Origin: Taklimakanibacter sp050246735
Lineage (GTDB): Bacteria > Pseudomonadota > Alphaproteobacteria > Rhizobiales > Aestuariivirgaceae
Direction: 5' to 3'
DNA: 64,000 nucleotides
Assembly: GCA_050246735.1 (NCBI GenBank)
Contig: JBFWVM010000004.1
Span: forward strand, 310,001 to 374,000
A program made the position numbers and the translations under genes. This document shows, piece by piece, positions 8,120 through 16,506 of this stretch; the stretch's first letter is position 1, and every line of letters begins with the position of its first letter. The notes beneath the pieces are model-generated. The model ran no database searches, was not told where the DNA came from, and saw nothing but the letters and a program-made list of their open reading frames with translations.

Positions 8120-8647
8120 TCAGTTGTCTTCCCCGCTACGCCTCTCTAGCTCCTCAGCGAACATCGTCATCTCGCGCCGGCTCCCGAAAGCGCGGGCGGG
8201 CAGGATCAGGACACGGCGACCGACGCAGACGAACGCGTGCGCAGGCGCTGCGATGATCGCGCTGATCGTCTCGGGCGCAACAAAGAAGGGAACGCCACCC
8301 TCGCGCCATTCGAGTTGGTCGATGTGATCGAGCATCTCCACGGCAATGGGGTGCCCGAGGCGCCGCACTGCTCGCCAATATCTGAACATGTACATGACGA
8401 CCATTGCCGACCCGTACTGAGCGACGCTGCTTGCCGCAATGAAGAGCCAGAATCGCCAGCCGCCTTCCTCCCCGACCCAGTCCTCCGGGAGCATCGCCAC
8501 GACCATGCCGCCAAAACCGATCCAGACGAACAGCAGGATAAGGCGCCAACCTCCGATCTCGCGCGGAAGCATCTCGTAGGCCAAGGCGTCCGCGCGCGTC
8601 AGCATGAAGGAAAGACGCCAAAATGGCTGTGGCCCGTTGGATGTCAT
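8120..8647 (-). CDS. Membrane protein with YcxB-like C-terminal domain
   Basis: About 175 residues from ATG 8647; a longer form starting at 8731 is possible because neither start has a strong ribosome binding site. Two transmembrane segments (LILLFVWIGFGGMVVAML and WLFIAASSVAQYGSAMVVMYMF) are followed by a cytosolic domain containing a strand of the YcxB kind (FVCVGRRVLILPARAFGSRREMTMFAEEL). Proteins of this type are widespread and uncharacterised. The family call rests on the pattern of the last 40 residues. Confidence 0.65.
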   Translation of the reverse strand: MTSNGPQPFWRLSFMLTRADALAYEMLPREIGGWRLILLFVWIGFGGMVVAMLPEDWVGEEGGWRFWLFIAASSVAQYGSAMVVMYMFRYWRAVRRLGHPIAVEMLDHIDQLEWREGGVPFFVAPETISAIIAAPAHAFVCVGRRVLILPARAFGSRREMTMFAEELERRSGEDN

Positions 8648-8782
8648 CCGGCGGAACGTGAGCGGCCGCAAAATAAAAAACCATACAGCTTCATCGGCCT
8701 CCTGCGCGTCTGCGCCGCTCCGAGAGATCACCCTGCGCCTTCGGTTTGAGGTGGCCTGCCACCCGAAGCCGAAGGCGCAGGG

Positions 8783-8876
8783 TGGCGGAGACGGAGGGAT
8801 TCGAACCCTCGATACGCCTTTAAGGGCGTATAACGGTTTAGCAAACCGCCGCCTTCAGCCTCTCGGCCACGTCTCC
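8783..8876 (-). tRNA. tRNA-Ser (anticodon GCT)
   Basis: On the minus strand the sequence starts GGAGACGTGGCCGAGAGG, has an anticodon arm GGTTTGCTAAACC with anticodon GCT, a long variable arm (ATACGCC...GGCGTAT) typical of class II serine tRNAs, the T arm GAGGGTTCGAATCCCTC and a matching acceptor GTCTCC. The CCA end is encoded. Confidence 0.97.
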
Positions 8877-9071
8877 GGCGCGGGGCCACCTCATGCCCGG
8901 AAAAGGATCGGCTGTGAAGGGAAAAATCTTGCAAGGAAAGGAATCATATTGTATCGCTTGGCCGTCAAGCCGATTGCCTGGCTGAGGGAACCGTGCGACA
9001 GTCGGCGGCGTTCAAGGAATCTTCGGGCCCGAGGCCAGTCGGCCCGCAATCCAAGTCAGCAGGAGAGTAAG

Positions 9072-9347
9072 ATGCGCCGGATCCTTTTGAGCTTCGCCTT
9101 CACCGGCGTCCTCATCGCTCCTGTCCTGGCGGCCGAGAACTTCATCCCCGGCGGCCATACCTACTCGCCCGACAACGAGCCCCTGCCCGAACTCAACAGC
9201 GAGCAGGACAATATCAATCTCAACGCCGACCTCATCCAGTCCGAGATCAACCGCCAGCAGCGCGAGCGCAAGCTGCTCGACAGCCAGTTCCAGCGCTTCA
9301 TCGGCGAACAGGAGCTCAAGGGCGGCGACTATTCACCGGAATATTGA
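9072..9347 (+). CDS. Small secreted protein
   Basis: A 91-residue protein preceded by AGGAGAGTAAG. The signal peptide is MRRILLSFAFTGVLIAPVLA with cleavage before AENFIPGG. The mature 71 residues are polar and rich in Glu, Asn and Gln (NSEQDNINLNADLIQSE, NRQQRERKLLDSQ), suggesting a helical periplasmic peptide. No Cys. Function unknown. Confidence 0.72.
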   Translation: MRRILLSFAFTGVLIAPVLAAENFIPGGHTYSPDNEPLPELNSEQDNINLNADLIQSEINRQQRERKLLDSQFQRFIGEQELKGGDYSPEY

Positions 9348-9356
9348 AGCCGGGCT

Positions 9357-9608
9357 TCAGCGGATCGAGACCCAGGCGCGTGCCTGGCGCTGCGCCTCGG
9401 CGATCTGGCCTGCCGTCATCTTGCGCGAGATCTCACGGCGATGGCGCCGAGCTTCGATACTGCCTCTCAGAGCAGCGATGTTGAGCCATTTATGAGCCGC
9501 GACATAGTCCTGCTCGACCTCGCGGCCGAGGCAATACATCATGCCCAGGTGAAAAAGCATCTCCGCCGGCGTCCCGGCCGGCGATGACGGCGTCCCGGAG
9601 CGAGCCAT
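9357..9608 (-). CDS. Sel1-repeat-like small protein
   Basis: An 83-residue protein starting at 9608 behind GGGACAGGAGC. It contains one Sel1-like helical repeat (LFHLGMMYCLGREVEQDYVAAHKWLNIAALRGS) at residues 15-50, a fold used for protein binding, then a basic helical tail. The same short Sel1 protein type is common in Rhizobiales. Its 3' end lies nine bases from the end of the secreted-protein gene on the other strand. Confidence 0.7.
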   Translation of the reverse strand: MARSGTPSSPAGTPAEMLFHLGMMYCLGREVEQDYVAAHKWLNIAALRGSIEARRHRREISRKMTAGQIAEAQRQARAWVSIR

Positions 9609-9856
9609 GCTCCTGTCCCTTCTGTCTGACTTTTCCCGCCGGCCGTCTTGTGCGACCGTGCAAGGCTGAATGTGCGCCCCCAACCGCCAAGGCGGCGTTA
9701 AGCGGCAGGCTTAACGGCAGTTGAAGGCGAGCTTACCGAGTTTCAGAATTACCGAATTATTCCAAAAGCTTGGCGCGAGCGCCAGAGTTCCCGCATTTAC
9801 GGCGCGCTAACCAGCGGAATCTTTGGCCGCGGTCCGGCGCTGCCGGTCGCAGCCCT

Positions 9857-10870
9857 TTACGGCGAAACCGGGACGGCGACGCGCACGACCAGCGGAAAAT
9901 GATCCGATCCCGCATTGCCTGCGATGCGCACGTCCTCCACGCTCTTCACCTCCTCGCTGGCGAAGATGTGATCGATGGCGAGCTGGGGCAATTGCCAGCG
10001 CGCCGGCCAGGTCGGCAGGAAGCCGTCGAGCCGGCGCAGGAGCGAGCGCCCCTGAAAGATGGCGAGCATGCGCGACGAGGGCGTGGCGTTGAAATCGCCT
10101 GCCACGATGCGCGGGCCGGACAGCTTGCGCACCAGATCGCCGAGCTCGCCCAGCTGTGTCAGCTGCGCGCGCAGATAGGGAAAGCGGATGGTATGGGTGC
10201 CGATGACGGTCAGACCGCCGAGCTCCCTGCCTAAGGTGGCGCGGACCATCGGCGGGCCGGTCCAGGCGCCGTGGCTTTCGAAATCGGCGATCGGATACTT
10301 CGAGAACACCGCCATGAAGCAATGCTCGAGATGAGAGCAGTCGTCCTGATAGGCGTAGCGGGCGCGCAGGCGCTCCTTGAGAGCGCGCTTCTCCGGTCCG
10401 AATTCGAACATCAGCAGGATGTCGGGATCGTTGCGCTCGATCTCCCGGGCCAGCGCCTCGACATTGCCGTTGTGCAGCCAGCTGTTGAACGACATGAGAC
10501 GGACGATGCGATGCCCGGCGGGCGCCTGGATGTCGCCCGTGCCACCGGACGCCGCCTTGTAATGCGGCAGGGCCCCGATCACCAGGAGGCCGATGACGAG
10601 CGCCGTGATGGCGGTGAGCACGCGCGCGACGGGCATGAGGAAGCCCAGGGCGAAAGCGCCCGCGATCAGCCAGAAATGCAGGGAGAACTGCGCAAAGACG
10701 TCGAAGGCGATCCACAGATTGCCCAGCCAGCCGGCCAGCGCCCCGGCAATGGCGAGGACAAATACGATGAAACAGGCGGAGCGTCCGGCACGGCGCGGCT
10801 TCTTCGGGGAGACGGAGTCGTCCGCCTCCAAATCCGGCCCGGTCGGGCCGGTTTCAGTCTCGACTGTCAA
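9857..10870 (-). CDS. Membrane-anchored endonuclease/exonuclease/phosphatase (EEP) family protein
   Basis: A 337-residue protein. Residues 30-110 hold three hydrophobic segments; the rest is an EEP domain with LMSFNSWLHNGN, a metal-binding Glu in DILLMFE, GDFNATPSSRML, the IDHIFAS motif and the catalytic SDHFPL near the end. Such membrane-tethered EEP proteins usually hydrolyse phosphodiesters outside the cytoplasm, but the substrate is unknown. The upstream GST stop is 17 bases from its start, so the two are probably co-transcribed. Confidence 0.85.
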   Translation of the reverse strand: MTVETETGPTGPDLEADDSVSPKKPRRAGRSACFIVFVLAIAGALAGWLGNLWIAFDVFAQFSLHFWLIAGAFALGFLMPVARVLTAITALVIGLLVIGALPHYKAASGGTGDIQAPAGHRIVRLMSFNSWLHNGNVEALAREIERNDPDILLMFEFGPEKRALKERLRARYAYQDDCSHLEHCFMAVFSKYPIADFESHGAWTGPPMVRATLGRELGGLTVIGTHTIRFPYLRAQLTQLGELGDLVRKLSGPRIVAGDFNATPSSRMLAIFQGRSLLRRLDGFLPTWPARWQLPQLAIDHIFASEEVKSVEDVRIAGNAGSDHFPLVVRVAVPVSP

Positions 10871-10887
10871 ATCTGGCCTCGAAGTCC

Positions 10888-11646
10888 CTACAGCAGCCTG
10901 CTTTCGAGCGGCAGGAGCTGCTCGGGTGTAGCAAAACCCGGCAAGGCTTCAAAGCGCTTCTTCCATTCCGCGATCCGCGGATAGGCCGTGAGATCGAGCC
11001 CGGCCTCCGCCGCAAAGCGGATGATGCCATAGGCGTCGATGTCGGCGATGGTCGGCCTCCGGCCGATGAGCCATTCCGACCGGGCGAGCTCGTGGTCGAG
11101 CATGGCGAGCGCGGCGCGGGCCTCGCTGTCATACATGACCTTCACCTCGTCGCCGAACTGGCGCAGGCCGCGGGCGCGCTGGCGCAGCCGGTAGATCTGG
11201 GTGGCGAGCTTGTCCCACAGCCAGAACATCCATTCGCGGACGCGCTGCTGCTCGGCTTCGGTCTTGCCGTCGAAGCGGCCGAGCTTGCCGGCGAGATATT
11301 CGAGGATCGCCGCCGACTGGCTGAGGAAGGTCTGGCCGTCGCGCAGGCACGGCACCTGCCCGTAGCGGTTCTTCACCAGGTAATCCGGCTGCTTCTGGGC
11401 CCCCTCGCGCAGATTGACGTGGATATAGGAGAACGGATGGCGGCAGAGCGAGAGCATCAGCGCCACGGTATAGGTCGGCCCTGAGAGCGCGAAGCCGTGC
11501 AGCGTGAAGCGCTCCTTGTTGCCCTGGACGGAAGCGGCCGGTTTCGCCCGCTGCGACGACGCCTTCACCGGCCGGCGCGCCGACGGCTTGGATACAGGCT
11601 TCCTTACGACCGTTTTCTTGACGGCCCTCTTTGCTGCCTTGGCCAT
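10888..11646 (-). CDS. Glutathione S-transferase family protein with basic N-terminal tail
   Basis: A 252-residue protein. Residues about 45-250 are a canonical GST: thioredoxin-like N-domain (FTLHGFALSGPTYTVALMLS, GQVPCLRDGQTFLSQSAAILEYLA) and helical C-domain (RPTIADIDAYG). Before it lies a 43-residue tail of almost only Ala, Lys, Arg, Pro, Ser and Val (for example KKTVVRKPVSKPSARRPVK), similar to histone H1-like tails. The tail has no in-frame Met after the first one until the GST domain, so it is likely translated. A DNA- or membrane-binding role of the tail is inference. Confidence 0.85.
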   Translation of the reverse strand: MAKAAKRAVKKTVVRKPVSKPSARRPVKASSQRAKPAASVQGNKERFTLHGFALSGPTYTVALMLSLCRHPFSYIHVNLREGAQKQPDYLVKNRYGQVPCLRDGQTFLSQSAAILEYLAGKLGRFDGKTEAEQQRVREWMFWLWDKLATQIYRLRQRARGLRQFGDEVKVMYDSEARAALAMLDHELARSEWLIGRRPTIADIDAYGIIRFAAEAGLDLTAYPRIAEWKKRFEALPGFATPEQLLPLESRLL

Positions 11647-11785
11647 TCAACCTCCGTTGGCGCGGCCCCCCAAGGCGCGCGCCCCCCTTCAACATTCCGG
11701 GTACGGAGTATAGCGCCAAAGCCGGCGAATCGGAACCTCAGGTATAACTTATTGGTAAATCTGAGAAATTTCTTAAGGCAGTAGG

Positions 11786-13270
11786 TTAAAGGCCGAGCTT
11801 TTCGCGCAAAATCCCGTTAACCGCCTGGGGATTCGCCTTGCCGCCGGTGGCCTTCATGACCTGCCCCACGAACCAGCCGAGCATGGTGGGCTTGGCCTTG
11901 ACCTGCTCCACCTTGTCGGGATTGGCGGCGATGATCCCGTCCACCGCCTTTTCGATGGCGCCCGTGTCGGTGACCTGCCTCAGTCCGCGCTTCTCGACGA
12001 TCTCGTTCGGGTCGCCGCCCTCCGTCCAGACGATCTCGAAGACGTCCTTGGCGATCTTGCCCGAGATCGTGCCCTGTCCGATCAGGTCGATGACGGCACC
12101 CAGCTGATCGGCGGAAACCGGTGATCCGTCAATGGCTTTGCCCTCCCGGTTCAACCGGCCGAAGAGCTCGTTGATGACCCAGTTCGCCGCCGCCTTGCCG
12201 TCGCGTCCCCTGGCCACGGCCTCGAAATAGTCGGCGGAAGCGCGCTCGCCGATCAGCACGTCCGCGTCATAGGCCGAAAGACCGTAGTCGGAAACGAAAC
12301 GCCTGCGCTTCTCGTCCGGCAGCTCCGGCAGGGTCGCCGCGATGCGTGCGATCCAGTTCTCGTCGAGCTCGAGCGGCAGGAGGTCGGGATCGGGAAAATA
12401 ACGATAGTCATGCGCCTCCTCCTTGGAGCGCATGGAGCGCGTCTCGCCCTTCCTGGCATCGAAGAGGCGGGTCTCCTGCTCGATTTCGCCGCCATCCTCC
12501 AGGATGCCGATCTGGCGGCGCGCCTCATAGACGATGGCCTGGCCCATGAAGCGGATGGAATTGACGTTCTTGATCTCGCAGCGCGTGCCGAAAGCGGCGC
12601 CGGGATGGCGCACCGACACGTTGATGTCGGCCCTGAGGCTCCCTTCCTCCATGTTGCCGTCGCAGGTGCCGAGATAGCGCATGATCTGGCGGAGCTTCGC
12701 GACATAGGCCTTGGCCTCGTCGGGCGAGCGCATGTCGGGCTTGGAGACGATCTCCATCAGGGCGACGCCCGAGCGGTTGAGATCGACGAAGCTCATATCG
12801 GGATGCTGGTCGTGCAGGCTCTTGCCGGCATCCTGCTCGAGATGAAGGCGCTCGATGCCGACGTCGATGGCGCGACCGTCCTCGACATCGACCCTGACCA
12901 CGCCTTCGCCCACCACCGGCTGCTTGTATTGCGAGATCTGATAGCCCTGCGGCAGGTCGGGATAGAAGTAATTCTTCCGGTCGAAGATTGAGTGCCGGTT
13001 GATCCTGGCCTTGAGGCCGAGCCCGGTCTTTACCGCCTGCTCGACGCAGAATTCGTTGATGACCGGCAGCATGCCGGGCATCGCGGCATCGACCAGCGAC
13101 ACATGATCGTTGGGTTCGCCGCCATATTCCGCGGAGGCGCCGGAAAACAGCTTGGATCTGGAGGTGACCTGGGCGTGCACCTCCATGCCGATGATGATCT
13201 CCCAGTCGCCCGTGGCGCCCTTGAGCCAGTCCTTCTTCTCGGCCACCCGCAATTCTGAGGTCATCGGCAT
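11786..13270 (-). CDS. gatB: Asp-tRNA(Asn)/Glu-tRNA(Gln) amidotransferase subunit B
   Basis: A 494-residue protein with full-length GatB features: WEIIIGMEVHAQVTSRSKLFSGAS at the N-terminus, DRKNYFYPDLPQGYQISQYKQP, DLNRSGVALMEIVSKPD, and the YqeY-like tail ending with VNGILREKLGL. GatCAB amidates misacylated Glu-tRNA(Gln) and Asp-tRNA(Asn) in the cytosol. gatC and gatA are not adjacent. The start at 13270 has GGAGCAAAAC upstream; ATG 13264 is an alternative. Confidence 0.97.
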   Translation of the reverse strand: MPMTSELRVAEKKDWLKGATGDWEIIIGMEVHAQVTSRSKLFSGASAEYGGEPNDHVSLVDAAMPGMLPVINEFCVEQAVKTGLGLKARINRHSIFDRKNYFYPDLPQGYQISQYKQPVVGEGVVRVDVEDGRAIDVGIERLHLEQDAGKSLHDQHPDMSFVDLNRSGVALMEIVSKPDMRSPDEAKAYVAKLRQIMRYLGTCDGNMEEGSLRADINVSVRHPGAAFGTRCEIKNVNSIRFMGQAIVYEARRQIGILEDGGEIEQETRLFDARKGETRSMRSKEEAHDYRYFPDPDLLPLELDENWIARIAATLPELPDEKRRRFVSDYGLSAYDADVLIGERASADYFEAVARGRDGKAAANWVINELFGRLNREGKAIDGSPVSADQLGAVIDLIGQGTISGKIAKDVFEIVWTEGGDPNEIVEKRGLRQVTDTGAIEKAVDGIIAANPDKVEQVKAKPTMLGWFVGQVMKATGGKANPQAVNGILREKLGL

Positions 13271-13353
13271 GTTTTGCTCCGTTTCGGGAGCTAGGTACTG
13301 GGTTAAGCGACCCGGTTCAAGGGCGGGCCGGAAAAGCGAGGGACGATGGGCGG

Positions 13354-13860
13354 TCAGGCCGCCGATCTCATATTGACCCGGCTTTCGGCGAGATTGGTCA
13401 GCACCTGGTCGGTGGCCCGTTCCTCGCCCAGCGTCTCCTCGAGCACCTCGGCGCAGTCGTTGCGGCCGAGCTCGCGCGCCCAGGCGATCAGCGTGCCATA
13501 GCGGGTGATCTCGTAATGCTCCACCGCCTGGGCGGCGGCGATGAGCGCTGCGTCCATGACCCCGTCGTCATCGATATCGCCGGCAATCTCCTCGGCTTCC
13601 TCGATGATGCCCTCGATGGCCGGGCAAGCGACGGCCCTGGCTTCGGCGCCATGCATCCCGAACACCCGTTCCAGACGCTCGATATGGAGGCCGGTCTGGT
13701 CGCGATGACGGTCGAAGCTGTCCTTGAGGCCCGCGTCACTCGCCTTGTCGGCCATGTTGACCAGTGCCTTCTCGATCTTCTTCTCGGCATAGTAGATGTC
13801 GCGCAAGGTGTGGACGAAGAGATCGTCCAGCGTCTTGATGTCCTTGGAAAAGAAACCCAT
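13354..13860 (-). CDS. DUF892 ferritin-like protein (YciE/YciF family)
   Basis: A 168-residue four-helix protein beginning MGFFSKDIKTLDDLFVHTLRDIYYAEKKIEKAL, the signature of the DUF892/YciE family, with repeated Glu and His in helices (EHYEITRYG, IERLERVFGMHG) as in ferritin-like di-iron proteins. Family members are induced by stress in many bacteria. A perfect GGAAC-N17-CGTT promoter lies 34 bases upstream, so it is probably under the general stress sigma factor. Confidence 0.92.
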   Translation of the reverse strand: MGFFSKDIKTLDDLFVHTLRDIYYAEKKIEKALVNMADKASDAGLKDSFDRHRDQTGLHIERLERVFGMHGAEARAVACPAIEGIIEEAEEIAGDIDDDGVMDAALIAAAQAVEHYEITRYGTLIAWARELGRNDCAEVLEETLGEERATDQVLTNLAESRVNMRSAA

Positions 13861-13893
13861 GGGTGAACTCCGTTTCTGACGGTATCGGAGCGG

Positions 13894-13919
13894 AACGCGA
13901 GGGGAGCGCGAAATGTTCC
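13894..13919 (-). promoter_or_regulatory. EcfG (general stress sigma) promoter for the DUF892 gene
   Basis: On the minus strand GGAAC and CGTT are separated by exactly 17 bases, the consensus recognised by EcfG/RpoE2 of alphaproteobacteria. The -10 element ends 34 bases before the start codon. The target is a stress-family gene, which supports the call. Confidence 0.75.
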
Positions 13920-13971
13920 GGCCCGGGCCCGCCTCATCGCCTCATGAGCGAAGCAGCCGGCGGATCCGGCC

Positions 13972-14205
13972 CTATTGGCGCAGCTCGCGCGCGATCGCGC
14001 GGGCGAACCAGAGGGCCGCCGCGAAGAGCGCCGCCAGCACGGCCAGCACGGCGTAGTCCTGGCGCGCCAGCCCGGAAGCGGCGGCAGGAAATGCCTTCTG
14101 CCACAGCACCAGGGCAAAGATCGCGGCAAGGGCGGCGGCCGTGAAGCGCACGCCCCACAGCATGGCGATGAGAATGAACCTTCCCAGCGGCGACATGTCG
14201 CCCAT
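13972..14205 (-). CDS. Small two-pass membrane protein
   Basis: A 77-residue protein with two hydrophobic helices (FTAAALAAIFALVLWQKAF and YAVLAVLAALFAAALWFARAIA) and a basic C-terminus. The frame fits membrane topology along its whole length. No family is recognised. It sits between the DUF892 gene and the divergent metC. Confidence 0.55.
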   Translation of the reverse strand: MGDMSPLGRFILIAMLWGVRFTAAALAAIFALVLWQKAFPAAASGLARQDYAVLAVLAALFAAALWFARAIARELRQ

Positions 14206-14270
14206 GCCTTTTCCCCTCGACGCAAGCCGTGCTAACCCCAGACATCATAGCTTGAAACATCTCGAGAACC

Positions 14271-15446
14271 ATGGCGAAATCCACGACCGACCCCAGGACA
14301 CTCAAGCCCGCGACCCGCATCATCGCGACCGCGCGCGACTATTCCGAGCACGGAATCGTTTCGCCGGCCGTCTATCACGCCTCCACCATCCTCTATCCCA
14401 CCTATCAGGCGCTGAAGGAGCGGACGCAGACCTACCAGTATGGGCGGCGCGGCACGCCGACGTCGCGCGCCGTGGAAACCGCGATCGCCACGCTCGAGAA
14501 CGGCTTCGCCAGCAAGGTATGTCCCTCCGGCCTCGCCGCCATCACCACGACTCTTCTCGCCTTCCTCAAGCCCGGCGATCACCTGCTGGTGCCCGACAGC
14601 GTCTACGCGCCGGTGCGCGCCTTCTGCGATACGCTGCTCAAGAACTGGGGCGTCGTCACCGAATATTACGATCCGCTGCTCGGCGGCGCCGTATCGGCCT
14701 TCATCCGCGCCGCGACCCGCGTCGTCTATTGCGAAAGCCCGGGCTCGCAGACGATGGAGGTCCAGGACGTTCCGGCCATCGCGGACGCGGCGCACAAGGC
14801 CGGCGCCCTCGTCGTCGTGGACAACACCTGGTCGGGCGGGCGCTATTTCGACGTCTTCGCCCATGGCGGCGACGTCTCGGTCCATGCGGCGACGAAATAT
14901 ATCGTCGGCCATTCCGACGCGATGATGGGCGCCGTCACCTGCAGCGAGGCCACCTGGCCGCGCTTCAAGGAAAGCTACGAGACGATGGGCCAGTTCGCCG
15001 GGCCCGACGACATGTATCTGACTCTCAGAGGCCTGCGCACGATCGATGTCAGGCTCGAGCGTCACATGAGGAGCGCTCTCAGGATCGCCGAGTGGCTGAA
15101 GGGCCGTCCCGAGGTCGAGGAGGTTCTCTATCCGGCCTTGCCCGGCGCGCGCGGCCATGAGCTGTGGCGGCGCGATTTCACCGGTGCCAGCGGACTGTTC
15201 TCGGTGGTGCTCAAGCCGCAGAACGAGGCGGCTCTCGGCCGGTTCCTGGACGGGCTCGAGCTTTTCGGCATGGGCTATTCCTGGGGCGGCTTCGAGAGCC
15301 TGTGCGTGCCGTTCAAGCCGCACCGTACCGCCCGGTCATGGGCTCGCGAGGGCACCTGCCTTCGCCTCCATATCGGGCTCGAGGATCCCGGCGATCTGAT
15401 GGCCGACCTCGCGGCCGGTTTCGAGCGTCTCAAGATCGCGCCTTGA
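14271..15446 (+). CDS. metC: Cystathionine beta-lyase
   Basis: A 391-residue PLP enzyme of the Cys/Met metabolism family. The PLP-binding Lys is in HAATKYIVGHSDAM (Lys209), with the cofactor Asp in VVVDNTWSGG and the YGRRGTPTSRAVE segment near residue 57, typical of cystathionine beta-lyases. It should cleave cystathionine to homocysteine, pyruvate and ammonia in methionine synthesis. No adjacent met gene; metY is about 42 kb away in this window. Confidence 0.9.
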   Translation: MAKSTTDPRTLKPATRIIATARDYSEHGIVSPAVYHASTILYPTYQALKERTQTYQYGRRGTPTSRAVETAIATLENGFASKVCPSGLAAITTTLLAFLKPGDHLLVPDSVYAPVRAFCDTLLKNWGVVTEYYDPLLGGAVSAFIRAATRVVYCESPGSQTMEVQDVPAIADAAHKAGALVVVDNTWSGGRYFDVFAHGGDVSVHAATKYIVGHSDAMMGAVTCSEATWPRFKESYETMGQFAGPDDMYLTLRGLRTIDVRLERHMRSALRIAEWLKGRPEVEEVLYPALPGARGHELWRRDFTGASGLFSVVLKPQNEAALGRFLDGLELFGMGYSWGGFESLCVPFKPHRTARSWAREGTCLRLHIGLEDPGDLMADLAAGFERLKIAP

Positions 15447-15497
15447 AATCCTCGCGCGCAGGCCCATTTTTCCGACAGCCGAAAAGGAAGGATCGCC

Positions 15498-16019
15498 ATG
15501 CTCGAGCGCACCGCTTTCACTGCCCTGGTCCTGGCGGGGCTGGCGATGACCCAACCGCTCTCCGCTCAGGAAGCGGACGACCCCGAGCTCATCTTCAAGA
15601 AGACGACGGTATGGCGCATGCTGTCGCCCGACGCGAAGCTCGCCACCTATGCCCTCGACGACCCCCTGATCGAGGGCATTGCCTGCCATTTCACCGTGCC
15701 CGAGATCGGCGGCTGGAGCGGCTGGGCTGGCTTCGCCGAGGAGCGGTCGGAGACGTCCCTCTCCTGCCGCCAGGTCGGTCCCGTCACCTTCAAGGGCAAG
15801 TTCGCGCAGGGCGACGACGTCTACCGCATGCGCCGTTCGCTGTTCTTCAAGAAATTCCACATTTCGCGCGGCTGCGATGCCAAGCGCAACACCCTCGTCT
15901 ATCTGAGCTATACCGACAAGCTCATCGAAGGCAGCCCGCAAAATTCGACATCGACGGTTCCGATCATGCCCTGGGGCGCGCTACCGCCGCCGAAATGCGG
16001 AGACTTTCTGCAGAAATAG
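15498..16019 (+). CDS. creA: CreA family periplasmic protein
   Basis: A 173-residue exported protein with a signal peptide (MLERTAFTALVLAGLAMTQPLSA). The mature part has the CreA pattern: DDPLIEGIACHFT, an LSCRQVGPV segment and ISRGCDAKRNTLVYLSYTDKLIEGSPQNS near the C-terminus. CreA proteins are conserved in proteobacteria but of unknown function. It follows metC by 51 bases on the same strand. Confidence 0.9.
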   Translation: MLERTAFTALVLAGLAMTQPLSAQEADDPELIFKKTTVWRMLSPDAKLATYALDDPLIEGIACHFTVPEIGGWSGWAGFAEERSETSLSCRQVGPVTFKGKFAQGDDVYRMRRSLFFKKFHISRGCDAKRNTLVYLSYTDKLIEGSPQNSTSTVPIMPWGALPPPKCGDFLQK

Positions 16020-16025
16020 ACGTGC

Positions 16026-16322
16026 TCAGTTCCGGAAGCTGTCCGGCAACCGGCTCCCGGGCAAGTGGCCCGTCGGCAGGCTGCCGGTCGGCAGGGCGCT
16101 TGCGGGAAGCTTGTCCCTCGCCGCGGCGCGACGAGGCTCGGCCTCGCAGATGACGATGCTGCGGCACCTTCTCGCCGTACAGTCCGTCTTCGCATCGTCG
16201 CGCATATCGGAACATCGGCTTTCGCAAGCCAGAAGCTCCTGACGGCATTCGGCGCGCGCCGCTCCCGCGAGCAGGCCCAGCGCGAAACTGGCGGCCATGA
16301 GGGCGGCGGGCGCCTGATGCAT
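16026..16322 (-). CDS. Small Cys-rich secreted protein with LPxxx repeats
   Basis: A 98-residue protein starting at 16322 behind TGGAGGTCCG. Signal peptide MHQAPAALMAASFALGLLAGAARA, then a Cys-rich domain (ECRQELLACESRCSDM, DCTARRCRSIVICE) with six Cys. The last 25 residues before the C-terminus are five consecutive five-residue units LPASA LPTGS LPTGH LPGSR LPDSF. I do not recognise the family. It converges with creA with a six-base gap. Confidence 0.65.
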   Translation of the reverse strand: MHQAPAALMAASFALGLLAGAARAECRQELLACESRCSDMRDDAKTDCTARRCRSIVICEAEPRRAAARDKLPASALPTGSLPTGHLPGSRLPDSFRN

Positions 16323-16468
16323 CGGACCTCCAGCAGACAGTTCTCCTCCGGCTCGAAGCCGGCAGGAATCAACCATGGCACCGGGCCGGAGTTCCTGCCC
16401 GCCCGAGTTCCGGCGAAGGCGCGGTCCGCGCATCCCCTTGTCTCGTCCGCCGTCTCATGCTATTCAAA

Positions 16469-16481
16469 GTGATCATATCAC
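16469..16481. promoter_or_regulatory. Putative GntR operator before the aldolase gene
   Basis: GTGAT-CAT-ATCAC is a perfect 5-base dyad with a 3-base centre, 25 bases before the GTG start of the aldolase. The 10-mer ATCATATCAC inside it differs by one base from ATCATATGAC upstream of the lactonase gene and by two from ATAATATGAC before the GntR gene. Confidence 0.55.
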
Positions 16482-16506
16482 CTGCTCATTAAACGGGACA
16501 TCGGGC

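Noticed and set aside
16080..16322. LPTG-like strings as sortase signals
   Set aside because: They belong to a pentapeptide repeat, there is no hydrophobic tail after them, and the organism is Gram-negative.
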